DNA of 64,000 nucleotides from Korobacter sp963758505 (GTDB lineage Bacteria > Acidobacteriota > Terriglobia > Terriglobales > Acidobacteriaceae). A model generated the notes under the pieces. It was not told the DNA's origin, made no database searches, and saw only the letters and a list, made by a program, of their open reading frames with translations. Shown one piece after another: positions 9,082 through 18,029 of the stretch. The position numbers and the translations under genes were made by a program. The stretch is taken from the NCBI GenBank assembly GCA_963758505.1, contig CAVWVJ010000003.1, forward strand, positions 2,108,001 to 2,172,000. The letters run 5' to 3'. Each line of letters starts with the position of its first letter. Within the stretch, counting starts at the first letter, position 1.

Positions 9082-10773
9082 CTACGGACGTGAGGTGGTT
9101 TGGTCGATGAACGACGCAAAGTCGCCATGCAGCTTTGTCAGTCCGTCCATGGGCAAATAAACCATGTGTCCCGCCGCGTACTTGGCATAAGAGATGTTCT
9201 TGCGATATTCCGGTAGCAGGTCGAGATGGTTCATGGTGTAATCGGCGGCATAAAAAGGGGTCGCCAGGTCGTAGTCGCCTTCCATGACCATCACCTTCAG
9301 GTAGGGATCTTTCACCATGGCAGCCCGAAGCGCCGTCGCGGTGTCAGGGAAGCCGGCCTCAGCCGATCCCCACTCCCAATGGAAGGGACCGCCGCCGCGC
9401 TGGCCGGGCTCCGAGGGGCCGGCCATTTCGCGCGCCGACACGAAGTAGGGCGTATCCGTCTTGTAATTCAGTTCGCGGCGCAAGTAATCGTTGAACATCG
9501 CGGTAAATGGCGGATCGGTCGCCGCGCCGGTGGGATCGTAGAACGGCGTATCCAGCAAGCCGTTTGGATCGGGGCCGGTATAACGCCCATCCAGACGGCC
9601 CACGCGCAGCTTCTGGTCGATCAGCAGGTTGTGGGTGAAGCCGCGTACATCGATGCGCAGGTTCGCCTGGTCGATGAAGTCCTTCTTCAGTCCTGTATAA
9701 CGCGCGAGCTGATCGACGATATGCTGGCGCTGTTCCGGCGTAAGCGTATCGCCCGCTTCGAGTGCTCGCGCATATTCCGTCGATGCCCAGTTTTCGACTT
9801 CAGCCTTGGTTTTCTGCAGATCCTGCATTAACTCCGGCGCCAAGCGCTTGTGATACCCGGCAATCATGGTGTAGGTCGGCAAGGTGAGTTCGTAGGGCAG
9901 ATCGTTGCTCTTGCTGAATTCCAGCGTCTGGAAGTTGAGAACCTCCGAGAGCAGCACGATTCCGTTAAAGGCGATGCCGCGATCGATCAGGTAGCCGGAG
10001 ACTCCAGCCGCACGCGTAGTGCCGTAGCTCTCGCCGAACAGGTAGAGGGGCGATGCCCAGCGATCGTTGCGGGTGACGTAGAGGCGGATGAACTCGCCGA
10101 ACGACTCGATGTCGCCATTCACGCTCCAGAATTTCTTGCCCTTGTCGAGGTCTGCGGGACGGCTGAAGCCGGTACCGATCGCATCGATCAAAACCAGATC
10201 GGTTTTGTCGAGCGGCGTGCCGGGATTATCGATGAGGTGATAAGGCGAAGGCGGCATCATGCCGTCCTGCAGCAGGGCGACACGCCGTGGCCCGAGAGCG
10301 CCCATGTGCAGCCAGATCGAGGCCGATCCCGGGCCTCCGTTGAAAGCGAACGTGACCGGCCGCTTCGCGGGATCCTGTCCATCCAGCGTATATGCCACAT
10401 AAAACATCTCTGCTTCAATGTTCCCGCTCAAGTCCTTGATTGGCAGACGCCCGACGGTGGCGGTGTAATGCAGCAGCTTTCCACTCGCCGAAATCTGGTG
10501 ATGGGTCACAACCGGCGGAGCCTCGGCCATATCCCACTTGATTCCCTTATTCTGGGCATTCCCCTCCGGCGTTGCAGACGGCGACTGCCGTTCTTCGTGC
10601 TGCCGCTCTTCACGCGGGGCTCGCGTCTCCTCCGGGGTTTGTTGCGCATTCGAAGACGTCGCTGGGGAAGAGGTTTTTTCGACCTGCGATTTGGGAGGAT
10701 TTTTCTGCTGCGCCGTCGCGCTCAAAGCCAAGCCCGCGCCGCACAACAGAATTCCCATTAAGGAATGCTTCAT
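9082..10773 (-). CDS. Secreted serine carboxypeptidase, peptidase family S10
   Basis: 563 residues. A signal peptide (residues 1-22, ending SATAQQ) is followed by a charged Pro/Gln/Glu-rich linker to about residue 75. The oxyanion-hole motif NGGPGSAS is at 145-152 and the nucleophile Ser in GESYG at 247-251. The catalytic Asp is in GDYDLATPF and the His in AAGHMVYL near the C-terminus. This is the full alpha/beta-hydrolase triad of S10 carboxypeptidases, which remove C-terminal residues from peptides and work best at acid pH. ATG at 10773 has CAGGAG seven bases upstream. It is a single-gene unit with its own terminator; export suggests scavenging of peptides outside the cytoplasm. Confidence 0.93.
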   Translation of the reverse strand: MKHSLMGILLCGAGLALSATAQQKNPPKSQVEKTSSPATSSNAQQTPEETRAPREERQHEERQSPSATPEGNAQNKGIKWDMAEAPPVVTHHQISASGKLLHYTATVGRLPIKDLSGNIEAEMFYVAYTLDGQDPAKRPVTFAFNGGPGSASIWLHMGALGPRRVALLQDGMMPPSPYHLIDNPGTPLDKTDLVLIDAIGTGFSRPADLDKGKKFWSVNGDIESFGEFIRLYVTRNDRWASPLYLFGESYGTTRAAGVSGYLIDRGIAFNGIVLLSEVLNFQTLEFSKSNDLPYELTLPTYTMIAGYHKRLAPELMQDLQKTKAEVENWASTEYARALEAGDTLTPEQRQHIVDQLARYTGLKKDFIDQANLRIDVRGFTHNLLIDQKLRVGRLDGRYTGPDPNGLLDTPFYDPTGAATDPPFTAMFNDYLRRELNYKTDTPYFVSAREMAGPSEPGQRGGGPFHWEWGSAEAGFPDTATALRAAMVKDPYLKVMVMEGDYDLATPFYAADYTMNHLDLLPEYRKNISYAKYAAGHMVYLPMDGLTKLHGDFASFIDQTTSRP

Positions 10774-10903
10774 CGGTAAACTCCTGTACCTACTAGGAAT
10801 GGAAAGCAGACACCCGATTTATCTCGATCGGGAAAGCGCCATCGATTGTAATGCGGCATTCCTGAGATTTTGTGATTAGGGACAGCGTTTACGTTGGTTT
10901 ACG

Positions 10904-12952
10904 ATGGTGGACTTGCGACATTTCAGTTGCTCTGTTCCACTGAGTCTTTCCATGGGTTTACAGGCCCTTTTTTCCCGAAGTCCCCGATGGCGAAGGCTCT
11001 TCCTCGCCGCGCTTTTGATTGTCCCTCTTTCACCCGCGGTTTTCGGGCAGCCGCCGACGATTTCCCTGCAAGCTACCGAGAAGACAATCTCCATCGTGCC
11101 CGGCGCAGGCATCGTTGGCGATCCCGGTCGGCACATGACGGTCGTAGACGCCGAACACGCGGAGTACGCCCCCTTGTCCGCAGACCAGAAGGTGAACTCG
11201 GCGGCTAGTGTGTATTGGGTTCGTCTTCCGTTGCATCGGGTCGGAGATCCGACCGCCGGATGGATGCTTCGGGTGGAGCTCGGATGGGACAACGTGGACC
11301 TCTACGTCCCAGGCCTTAACGGATACACCCGGGTCCATTCCGGTGACCAGCTGTCACCCTCCGAGCGCCCCATTGTTTCGAACCTCGTGGTTTTCCGCAT
11401 ACCTCCGTTCGCCGGTAGCGACACTACCCTTTATGTGCGGATGGAAGGGGATACCAGTCACTACGGCAGCGCCCGCACCACGCGCATGTCGATCGAGCGC
11501 ACCGACGAGTTTCTGCGCGAGACGCGCCGCTTCAATTATGCCGAGGGCATCTATGCGGGCATCATTCTCGCCATGGTCAGCTACAACCTGATCCTCTTCT
11601 TTGGCGTGGGGGAATGGACTTACTTTTTTTATTCGATTTATGTCCTGGCATTTGGCGCGGTCTGGATGGGCAGAGCCGCCTTCACCCGGCAATATCTCTG
11701 GCCGCATGCGCCGCACTGGGATGCAGCCAGCGGCTTCTACCTCGTTGCCATCGCAATTTTCTTCAGTGTGTTCTTTGTTCGCAGCTTTCTCAATATTCGC
11801 AAATGGTCGCGTCCCATCGACGTTGCTTTGTGGGTACTCGCCAGCGTGACTGCGCTGCTCGCTCTGGCTGGCTTGTGCGGCGGGATCCGGATCGCATCGC
11901 CCCTGCTGGCGATGGATGCGCTGTTGACTTCGCTCTTTTACGGTGTGATTGGAATTCTCTTACTGGTGCGCGGCTATCGCCCGGCGCGACTGTTTCTGAC
12001 TGCGTGGTGGGTGTTGATCGCGACCAACATCGTTTACATCCTTGCCTACCTCGACGTGCTGCCCAAGAACGCCTTCACCTACAACTCGGCCCAGATCGGT
12101 TCCGGCATCGAATGTATCCTGCTGGCCTTCGCCCTCGCCGACCGCGTGAGTGCGATGAAATCGGATCGCGAACGCGAGCAGGAAGACTACACCGCGCGGC
12201 TTGAGGTCGAGGTACAGCGTAGAACCGTTGAGTTGCACGAACTCAATCAACAGCTCACCAACGCCTCCATCACCGATCCTCTGACCGGGCTGAAGAACCG
12301 GCGCTACATCGATGCCACCATCGAGGCCCTGACCTCCGAAGTCCGCCGCGCTATCTACAAGCACAAACATCGCGAAGATGTGCTGATCTGTATCGCCGAT
12401 CTCGACCGGTTCAAGAAGATCAACGACACCTACGGACACGAAGTCGGCGATCGCATGCTGAAGAGTGTCGCCGGCGTGCTCGCGCGCAGTATTCGTGGAA
12501 GCACCCAGCTGGCGCGCTGGGGCGGGGAAGAGTTTCTCCTGCTGGATAGGGTTGTGCCTACCGACGACGACCTGCAGTTTGCCGAACGCTTACGCCGCGT
12601 CGTCGCCGAAGATGCGAGTCTTCGTGCTCCGGATGGCGAAGGACAGCTCACCCTTTCGCTCGGACTGGCGCGCTTCCCGCTGTCCAGGCGCCATCCCGAT
12701 CTGCTGGGATGGCAGGACGTCCTGTCTCTCGCCGACCAGGCACTGTACCGGGCCAAGCACAGCGGACGAAATCGGTGGACCTGTGTTCGCGCCAATGAAG
12801 AACGTTTGCAGGCCTACGTTGACCGAAATGGAATCGATGCCGCCCGCAATCTCTGCCGCAACCGGCTGCCGGAGGCTCTACAGTCGGGCATTCTCGAGTT
12901 CGTCACTAAAACGGGCGAGAGCCGCGAAGTGCTTTCGCAAGAATCATCTTGA
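10904..12952 (+). CDS. Diguanylate cyclase with 7TMR-DISM sensor
   Basis: Up to 682 residues. After a signal or TM segment (LFLAALLIVPLSPAVFG) comes an extracellular 7TMR-DISMED2-like beta domain (about 45-205), seven TM helices (about 215-420), a short coiled coil and a GGDEF domain. The active-site loop reads GGEEF (about 540), so c-di-GMP synthesis from GTP is expected. The allosteric I-site RxxD is replaced by RGST upstream of it, so product feedback is probably lost. DISM ectodomains usually sense small ligands, often carbohydrates. The start is unsure: ATG at 10952 (MGLQALFSRS) also works and neither has a strong Shine-Dalgarno. It is divergent from the S10 gene. The PilZ protein at 24.9-25.3 kb and pilT at 31-32 kb are possible c-di-GMP-linked outputs, by inference only. 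Confidence 0.9.
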   Translation: MVDLRHFSCSVPLSLSMGLQALFSRSPRWRRLFLAALLIVPLSPAVFGQPPTISLQATEKTISIVPGAGIVGDPGRHMTVVDAEHAEYAPLSADQKVNSAASVYWVRLPLHRVGDPTAGWMLRVELGWDNVDLYVPGLNGYTRVHSGDQLSPSERPIVSNLVVFRIPPFAGSDTTLYVRMEGDTSHYGSARTTRMSIERTDEFLRETRRFNYAEGIYAGIILAMVSYNLILFFGVGEWTYFFYSIYVLAFGAVWMGRAAFTRQYLWPHAPHWDAASGFYLVAIAIFFSVFFVRSFLNIRKWSRPIDVALWVLASVTALLALAGLCGGIRIASPLLAMDALLTSLFYGVIGILLLVRGYRPARLFLTAWWVLIATNIVYILAYLDVLPKNAFTYNSAQIGSGIECILLAFALADRVSAMKSDREREQEDYTARLEVEVQRRTVELHELNQQLTNASITDPLTGLKNRRYIDATIEALTSEVRRAIYKHKHREDVLICIADLDRFKKINDTYGHEVGDRMLKSVAGVLARSIRGSTQLARWGGEEFLLLDRVVPTDDDLQFAERLRRVVAEDASLRAPDGEGQLTLSLGLARFPLSRRHPDLLGWQDVLSLADQALYRAKHSGRNRWTCVRANEERLQAYVDRNGIDAARNLCRNRLPEALQSGILEFVTKTGESREVLSQESS

Positions 12953-13050
12953 ACCAGCGTAACCGGCGATCCCCGAAAACAGGTGCGTTGCAATCTTCAA
13001 ATCGTTAGGATGGATTCCGTGATTGACCTGTCTTATTCCGCGGATCCCGA

Positions 13051-13950
13051 ATGAAAAAGCTTACCGTCGTTCTCTCCCTCACCAATCGCGATAACGATTA
13101 TCAAATCGAGCAGGCGAAGGCGGCGCAAGAAGCTGCGCGGAAGTATGATGTCGATCTGCAGATTGTCGATGCGCAGAACGACGCCTCCAACCAGAGCTCG
13201 CAACTTTTCAAATTCATCCAGGCAGCCGAAGGCCAGCGCCCCGATGCCATCGTCTTCGAACCGGTGGGCACCGCGCTCGCGCAGGTGGCGCGGGCGGCCG
13301 CAAGCGCAGGCGTGGGTTGGGTGGTGCTGAACCGCGAGGTCGACTACCTCGCCGACCTGCGCCGTGCCTACAAGGTGCCGCTTTTTTCCATCAGCTCGAA
13401 TCATGAGGACGTCGGCCGCATCCAGGGCCGCCAGGTCGCCGCGCTGCTTCCTGCCGGCGGCACCGCGCTCTACGTCCAGGGTCCGTCGGGAAGCGATGCG
13501 GCCCAGCAACGTACCGACGGGATGATGCAGACTAAGCCTGCGAATGTGCAGATCCGCGCCATGAAAGCGCAGTGGACGGAGGCGAGCGCGTACCAGGCCG
13601 TGAACTCCTGGTTACGACTGGCGATCGCAAAAGATCTCGGCATTGGCCTCGTGGCCGCGCAGGATGATTCCATGGCGCTCGGCGCCCGTAAAGCATTTGA
13701 AGACCAGGCCGGACCCAACCGCGAGCGCTGGCTGAGTCTGCCGTTTCTCGGCTGTGACGGCATGCCGGACACCGGACAGGCCTGGGTGCGCCGCGGCCTG
13801 CTGGCGGCGACCGTGGTGATTCCACCGAATGCCGACCTTGCGCTCGAGATGATTGCCAAGGCCATGCAATCGGGCACGCAACCGCAGGAGCGAACGTTAA
13901 CGACGCCAAGCTCGTATCCGCCACTTCCGGTACTACGACCGAAGTCGTAA
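13051..13950 (+). CDS. Periplasmic-binding-protein-fold (Peripla_BP_4) protein without signal peptide
   Basis: 299 residues resembling sugar-binding proteins of the RbsB class: an N-terminal beta strand (KKLTVVLSLTNRDNDYQIEQA), a ligand-cleft-like AIVFEPVGTALAQVARAA segment, and a second lobe (GIGLVAAQDDSMALGARKAF). It starts directly with the first strand and has no signal peptide or lipobox, so it should stay in the cytoplasm unless exported unusually. There is no ABC permease, ATPase or helix-turn-helix domain nearby. It may act as a soluble ligand-binding module; the ligand is unknown. ATG at 13051 is the only sensible start. Confidence 0.78.
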   Translation: MKKLTVVLSLTNRDNDYQIEQAKAAQEAARKYDVDLQIVDAQNDASNQSSQLFKFIQAAEGQRPDAIVFEPVGTALAQVARAAASAGVGWVVLNREVDYLADLRRAYKVPLFSISSNHEDVGRIQGRQVAALLPAGGTALYVQGPSGSDAAQQRTDGMMQTKPANVQIRAMKAQWTEASAYQAVNSWLRLAIAKDLGIGLVAAQDDSMALGARKAFEDQAGPNRERWLSLPFLGCDGMPDTGQAWVRRGLLAATVVIPPNADLALEMIAKAMQSGTQPQERTLTTPSSYPPLPVLRPKS

Positions 13951-14057
13951 TTTCCATTCGACGCCGCATATTTCAGTTGGCATCATGCTCGACGCCATTC
14001 GACCAAGGTGTCATTGCGGGGCGGGGGGAGGTTCTCGTAGACTCACCCAATTGAAAT

Positions 14058-14072
14058 TGAAATTGAATTTCA
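14058..14072. promoter_or_regulatory. Fur-family-like 7-1-7 operator
   Basis: TGAAATT-G-AATTTCA is a perfect 7-1-7 palindrome matching the architecture of the Fur consensus (TGATAAT-N-ATTATCA). It sits in a longer AT-rich inverted-repeat tract at 14049-14083 built of TTGAAA repeats mirrored by TTTCAA-type sequence, 36 bases before the GTG of the membrane protein gene. Family (Fur, Zur, PerR) cannot be decided from the site. Confidence 0.5.
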
Positions 14073-14108
14073 TTTTCAATTTGTTACTACGAGCACTAGG
14101 ATTTACCC

Positions 14109-14963
14109 GTGTCCGGTTCGACCTTTTTTCGCGCCTTCCTCGCCTCACTCGCGCTCCTCCTGCTGTGCGCCGCTGCCTCCGCCCAGGAAACGTATTTCGT
14201 CACCTATTCCCACCAGTTGGAAGAGCCCGGCAACCTCGAGATCGAAAACAAAGCCCTTACTGGCTCGACGAAAGGTGCCAATGCCTTCGTCGCCAATGCC
14301 ATGGAATTGGAATACGGCATGAAGGGCTGGTGGACCACCGAACTTTATCTCGACGGTCAGACCACCGTAGGAGAGAGCACGCTCTTCACCGGCTGGCGCT
14401 GGGAGAACCGCTTCCGCCCGCTGATGCGCGAGCATTGGATCAACCCCGTACTCTACGTGGAGTTCGAAGACACCAACGCTGCCGACAAAACTCTTCTCGA
14501 AGTCGAAGGGCACGATACCCGCGAAGACTTCCTCGGGCGCAACGACCGCAGCGAGCGGGCGCGCGAGTTGGAAACGAAACTGATCCTCTCCAGCAATTTC
14601 AAGGGATGGAATGTTGCGGAAAATCTGATCTTCACAAAAAACCTGAGCAACGAGCCGTGGGAGTTCGGCTACGCGGTGGGCGCGAGCCGCCCCATGGCTC
14701 TTACCGCCAGCGCTCGCAATTGCAATGTGTGCCGGGAGAATTTCGCGTTCGGCGCGGAAATGTATGGCGGCCTCGGCGACCGCTACACGCCCGGACTGCA
14801 CGACACCTCGCACTACGTCGCGCCGGTAGTTGCGTGGGCGATGCCCAATGGTCCAACGTTCAAGCTTTCTCCCTCGTTCGGACTGAATGACAACAGCTTC
14901 GGGTTCCTGATGCGCTTCGGTGTTTCTTACGAATTCGGACAGATCTTCCATCGGAGCCGATAG
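14109..14963 (+). CDS. Outer-membrane beta-barrel-like exported protein
   Basis: 284 residues. A signal peptide (FLASLALLLLCAAASAQ) is followed by alternating-hydrophobicity strands throughout (YFVTYSHQLEEPG, WWTTELYLDGQTT, FLMRFGVSYEFGQIF) and an aromatic C-terminal region, typical of a small barrel or transporter-like surface protein. It has a CNVC motif (NCNVCREN) in the second half that could bind metal or form a disulfide. GTG at 14109 is supported by TAGGA eight bases upstream; no ATG fits. Two bases separate it from the cytochrome c gene, so the two are co-transcribed, and the Fur-like palindrome lies just upstream. A metal- or redox-linked role is suggested by context only; no family recognised. 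Confidence 0.7.
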   Translation: MSGSTFFRAFLASLALLLLCAAASAQETYFVTYSHQLEEPGNLEIENKALTGSTKGANAFVANAMELEYGMKGWWTTELYLDGQTTVGESTLFTGWRWENRFRPLMREHWINPVLYVEFEDTNAADKTLLEVEGHDTREDFLGRNDRSERARELETKLILSSNFKGWNVAENLIFTKNLSNEPWEFGYAVGASRPMALTASARNCNVCRENFAFGAEMYGGLGDRYTPGLHDTSHYVAPVVAWAMPNGPTFKLSPSFGLNDNSFGFLMRFGVSYEFGQIFHRSR

Positions 14964-14965
14964 CC

Positions 14966-15361
14966 ATGGGTTCGCGATTTTCTTTGGTTGGATTTTTTCT
15001 TGCTGCGTCGTTGTTCTGCTTTGCGTATGTTGGCGATGGCAAGTGGCGCGAGCATGTTCCTGAGAAAGATCGGGTCCGCGTGAATCCCTTTGCCGGGGAT
15101 GCCAATGCCTGCGCCGCCGGGGCGAAGCTCTTCGCACAGCATTGCGCGGAATGTCATGGCAGCGATGCGACCGGGCGGCATGGACGTCCCGCACTTATTT
15201 CGGCGCGCATCCGGCATGCCAGCGACGGCGAATTGCAGTGGCTGTTGCGCAATGGCAGCTTATGGAATGGCATGCCTTCGTGGAGTTCGCTTCCGGAACA
15301 GCAGCGCTGGCAAATCGTTACTTACCTTCGCGATCTGCAAGCGAGCGCCCCCACGCAGTGA
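14966..15361 (+). CDS. Class I c-type cytochrome (mono-heme)
   Basis: 131 residues with an N-terminal signal or anchor (FSLVGFFLAASLFCFAYVG). The heme site is CAECH at residues 60-64 (in FAQHCAECHG), and a probable axial Met lies in NGMPSW (M103), followed by the usual C-terminal helix (QQRWQIVTYLRDLQ). This is the standard cytochrome c fold of periplasmic electron carriers. It begins two bases after the upstream stop, so it forms an operon with the barrel-like protein. The redox partner is unknown; no oxidase genes are near. Confidence 0.92.
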   Translation: MGSRFSLVGFFLAASLFCFAYVGDGKWREHVPEKDRVRVNPFAGDANACAAGAKLFAQHCAECHGSDATGRHGRPALISARIRHASDGELQWLLRNGSLWNGMPSWSSLPEQQRWQIVTYLRDLQASAPTQ

Positions 15362-15572
15362 CGCTCTTCACAAATTCTTTACTCGCGGGCGGAGTTGCGT
15401 TGACACGGCTGTAACCGTCGGCTGCGCAGAATGAGGCATGTATAGATTTTCCGTCCATTGCATGCTGCCGCAGGTTGTTCCTGCGGAATGACTTACATCG
15501 CTCGACATTTGGTTCGTAAACTTACGGAACTAATCCACTCCCGCTCTCGTCTATATCTTTTACGGAGGACTT

Positions 15573-15917
15573 ATGCTGCAGTTAAAGCTCGACCCACGTT
15601 CGGGTGAGCGCACCGCGATCGTTCATTGCTCCGGCCGCATCGTGTTTCACCAGGAGGCCCGGATGCTCGCGGATATGGTTCGCCCGCTGCTCTCAGATTA
15701 CGAGCGCGTTATTCTGGATATCGGCCAGGTACGGGATGTCGATAGTGCCGGCCTTGGCACGTTTGCATTCTTACATCGCGTTGCCCGCGAACAGGATCAT
15801 TCCTTCGCTCTCATGAACCCGGGTGTGTTTGTGCGCGACCTGTTGAACCTGACCCATCTCGATCGCCACTTGCAGGTTTTGCCCTGCGATCAAGCCACCA
15901 TGGAATGCGCCGCCTGA
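15573..15917 (+). CDS. STAS-domain anti-sigma factor antagonist (SpoIIAA-like)
   Basis: 114 residues covering one STAS domain. The phospho-acceptor Ser is in VDSAGLG (S58), after the strand YERVILDIGQV, as in SpoIIAA/RsbV proteins that sequester anti-sigma kinases when unphosphorylated. GGAGG lies six bases before the ATG. No cognate anti-sigma kinase or PP2C phosphatase is adjacent, so its partner must be encoded elsewhere. The 211 bases upstream hold a TTGACA at about 15401 but no matching -10 I would trust. Confidence 0.9.
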   Translation: MLQLKLDPRSGERTAIVHCSGRIVFHQEARMLADMVRPLLSDYERVILDIGQVRDVDSAGLGTFAFLHRVAREQDHSFALMNPGVFVRDLLNLTHLDRHLQVLPCDQATMECAA

Positions 15918-16051
15918 GCGCGGCGCTTTCACAACTCAATCTCTTTTGACACCGTTGGACATGCCCTGCCGCTAGTCCGTGCCGGTATTCGATAGCTATG
16001 CGGTGCAGGGGAAACCTTGCATCCTTGGAGAAACCGCGCCACAATCGAAAC

Positions 16052-16444
16052 ATGGCGAAAGATAGTGTTCCTCCACGCCGCAGTGGAGTGCATCGCTCCG
16101 AGGCGGAAGCTTTCCACTCCAGCGAGGCGGACGTATTCGTGCCTGGAGCACCAGTCATGATGACGCTGAGCGCGCCTCGCGAGAAGTTCTGGGGCGCGAT
16201 CATTACCATCTCGCAAGCGGGTGTCAGTCTCCGCGGCGTCGGCCTCGAATCCTTCGAAGATTTTGTGCGCCAGGTGCGCGATGGCGAAAACGTCACCGCG
16301 GCCGCGGTTTTCTTTCCCATGCATCGCATCGAGCGCATGGAACTCGATGAACGCAACGGGGAAATGCCCTCCATGTTCGAGCGCTTCAAGGTGAAGAGCG
16401 GCCACGATGCCAATGAGTTCCTGGCCGGAGAAGCCCGTCGGTGA
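16052..16444 (+). CDS. Conserved-looking hypothetical protein, coupled to the phosphatidyltransferase
   Basis: About 130 residues, not firmly recognised. After a charged N-terminus comes a compact beta-rich part (FVPGAPVMMTLSAPREKFWGAIITISQAGVSLRG) and a helical segment (ESFEDFVRQVRDG), then AAVFFPMHRIERMELDE. The pattern resembles small PilZ-like or Sm-like beta domains, but key residues are not clear enough to assign. Its TGA overlaps the GTG of the next gene in GTGA, so the two are translationally coupled. An ATG at 15998 would add 18 residues of poor quality. Role unknown. Confidence 0.62.
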   Translation: MAKDSVPPRRSGVHRSEAEAFHSSEADVFVPGAPVMMTLSAPREKFWGAIITISQAGVSLRGVGLESFEDFVRQVRDGENVTAAAVFFPMHRIERMELDERNGEMPSMFERFKVKSGHDANEFLAGEARR

Positions 16445-17007
16445 TCTCCCGTTTCTGGACAGCTCCCAACCAGCTCACGCTGATGCGACTGATCTTCGTG
16501 CCGTTCGTCATCATGAACGTGCTCGATTACAACTTTGGCTGGGCGCTGGGACTGTTTATCGCTGCCGGGCTGAGTGACGCGCTCGATGGCCTGCTCGCCC
16601 GTGCCCTGCATCAACGCTCCACGATTGGCGAGTACCTCGATCCTATCGCCGACAAGCTTTTGCTCTCCTCGATGTTTCTTGTGCTGTCGTTCCGGCAGTC
16701 GATCCCATGGCGCTTCACCGTGGTTGTGTTCAGCCGGGACCTCTGCATACTGCTGCTTTGCGCCTTGATTTATGTGACCACTCCTTTGCGCGATTTTCGC
16801 CCCAGCATTTTCGGCAAGCTCAACACCGTGGCCCAGATTGCCGCTTTGTTTTTCGTATTGCTGAATGAGATCGTGGATCGAAACTGGATTTATGTAGGGA
16901 AAGACTACCTGTTGTGGGCGGTCTTCGCGCTGACCTGCTTCTCCGCCCTGCACTATCTCTACCTCGTTGGCCAACGCCTTCACCAGTTGAACCTGCCGAC
17001 GAAATAA
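16441..17007 (+). CDS. CDP-alcohol phosphatidyltransferase family protein (PgsA-like)
   Basis: 188-residue integral membrane enzyme with the complete signature D-G-x2-A-R-x8-G-x3-D-x3-D: ALDGLLARALHQRSTIGEYL, then DPIAD. This motif binds Mg2+ and CDP-diacylglycerol. Five to six TM helices follow the family layout and the N-terminus (APNQLTLMRLIFVPFVI) is typical of PgsA. The likely reaction is phosphatidylglycerophosphate synthesis from CDP-DAG and glycerol-3-phosphate, but related phosphatidyltransferases share the motif. GTG start at 16441 overlaps the upstream stop. Confidence 0.88.
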   Translation: MISRFWTAPNQLTLMRLIFVPFVIMNVLDYNFGWALGLFIAAGLSDALDGLLARALHQRSTIGEYLDPIADKLLLSSMFLVLSFRQSIPWRFTVVVFSRDLCILLLCALIYVTTPLRDFRPSIFGKLNTVAQIAALFFVLLNEIVDRNWIYVGKDYLLWAVFALTCFSALHYLYLVGQRLHQLNLPTK

Positions 17008-17069
17008 TCCGTCTCCGCCGAACCCCATCCCTCATCTTTTGTGGCGCGATACACTGATTTCGGACCCGC

Positions 17070-18029
17070 ATGCCTGAAGCGACGCGCCAGCACCGTTTTC
17101 AAGTGATCCTTGCCTTCGCGCTGGTCTATCTCTTCTGGGGTTCCACGTACCTTGCCATCGGCATTGCCGACGAGGAACATATTCCGGCCGCTGCGATCTG
17201 CGCCCTGCGCTTTCTCGTCGCGGGTTCGCTCATGCTGGCCGCCTGTGCGCTCTTCCGCAAGAAACTCTGGGGATCGTGGAGTGAATTCGGAAGGCTCATC
17301 GTCGTCGGGTTCCTGCTCCTCGTCTGCGGAAATACCGGCCTGACCTGGGCGGAGAAATACGTGGCGACCGGCTTCGCGTCGCTGATCGTAGCCATTACTC
17401 CGATCTGGATCTTCGGTCTCGAGTCGTTCGTTTACAAAGGCGAGAGAACCTCCGGGCGTGGCATCGCCGGCCTGGCGCTCGGCGTGGTCGGCACCTTCAT
17501 CCTGTTCTGGCCGAAGATCGCCAACCCGGAGATCCATGGTGGCATGCAGTTGATCGGCGCCGTGAGCCTGCTCGGCTCGTCCTTCTGCTGGGCCAACGGG
17601 ACGGTCCTCTCGCGCCGCTGGAAATCGAAGTTTACCCTTGATCCGTTCGTTGCAACCGCCTGGGAGATGATCATCGCGGGCGTTGTGAACCTGCTGGTTG
17701 CCGTCGCTCTCCGCGAACATAACATTCGTTGGACGCACCGCGGCCTTGGAGCAATTTTTTATCTTGTCGTTTTCGGATCGTGGGTTGGATTCACGGCTTA
17801 CATCTGGCTGCTCAAGCACGTACCCACGCCGAAGGTCGCAACCTATGCCTATGTGAATCCGATTGTGGCGGTCTTTCTCGGGTGGATCGTGCTTCACGAG
17901 ACCATCGATCGCTACATCGTGGCGGGTTCGCTGGTGATCATCGCGGCGGTTGCGATGGTGACGGCTTCTAAAGTAAAAGCAGCACCGCAGGTGCTGAAGC
18001 TCTCCGACGCTGAATCCATCGGCGACTAG
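17070..18029 (+). CDS. EamA/DMT-family transporter
   Basis: 319 residues with about ten TM helices in two EamA repeats. The first begins with LVYLFWGSTYLAIGI and includes LLLVCGNTGLTWAEKYV; the second includes SLLGSSFCWANGTVLSRRW and ends YAYVNPIVAVFLGWIVLHE. Members are drug/metabolite exporters or amino-acid/nucleoside permeases of the inner membrane. The substrate cannot be predicted. It ends one base before the convergent VWA gene's stop; no terminator separates them. Confidence 0.92.
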   Translation: MPEATRQHRFQVILAFALVYLFWGSTYLAIGIADEEHIPAAAICALRFLVAGSLMLAACALFRKKLWGSWSEFGRLIVVGFLLLVCGNTGLTWAEKYVATGFASLIVAITPIWIFGLESFVYKGERTSGRGIAGLALGVVGTFILFWPKIANPEIHGGMQLIGAVSLLGSSFCWANGTVLSRRWKSKFTLDPFVATAWEMIIAGVVNLLVAVALREHNIRWTHRGLGAIFYLVVFGSWVGFTAYIWLLKHVPTPKVATYAYVNPIVAVFLGWIVLHETIDRYIVAGSLVIIAAVAMVTASKVKAAPQVLKLSDAESIGD

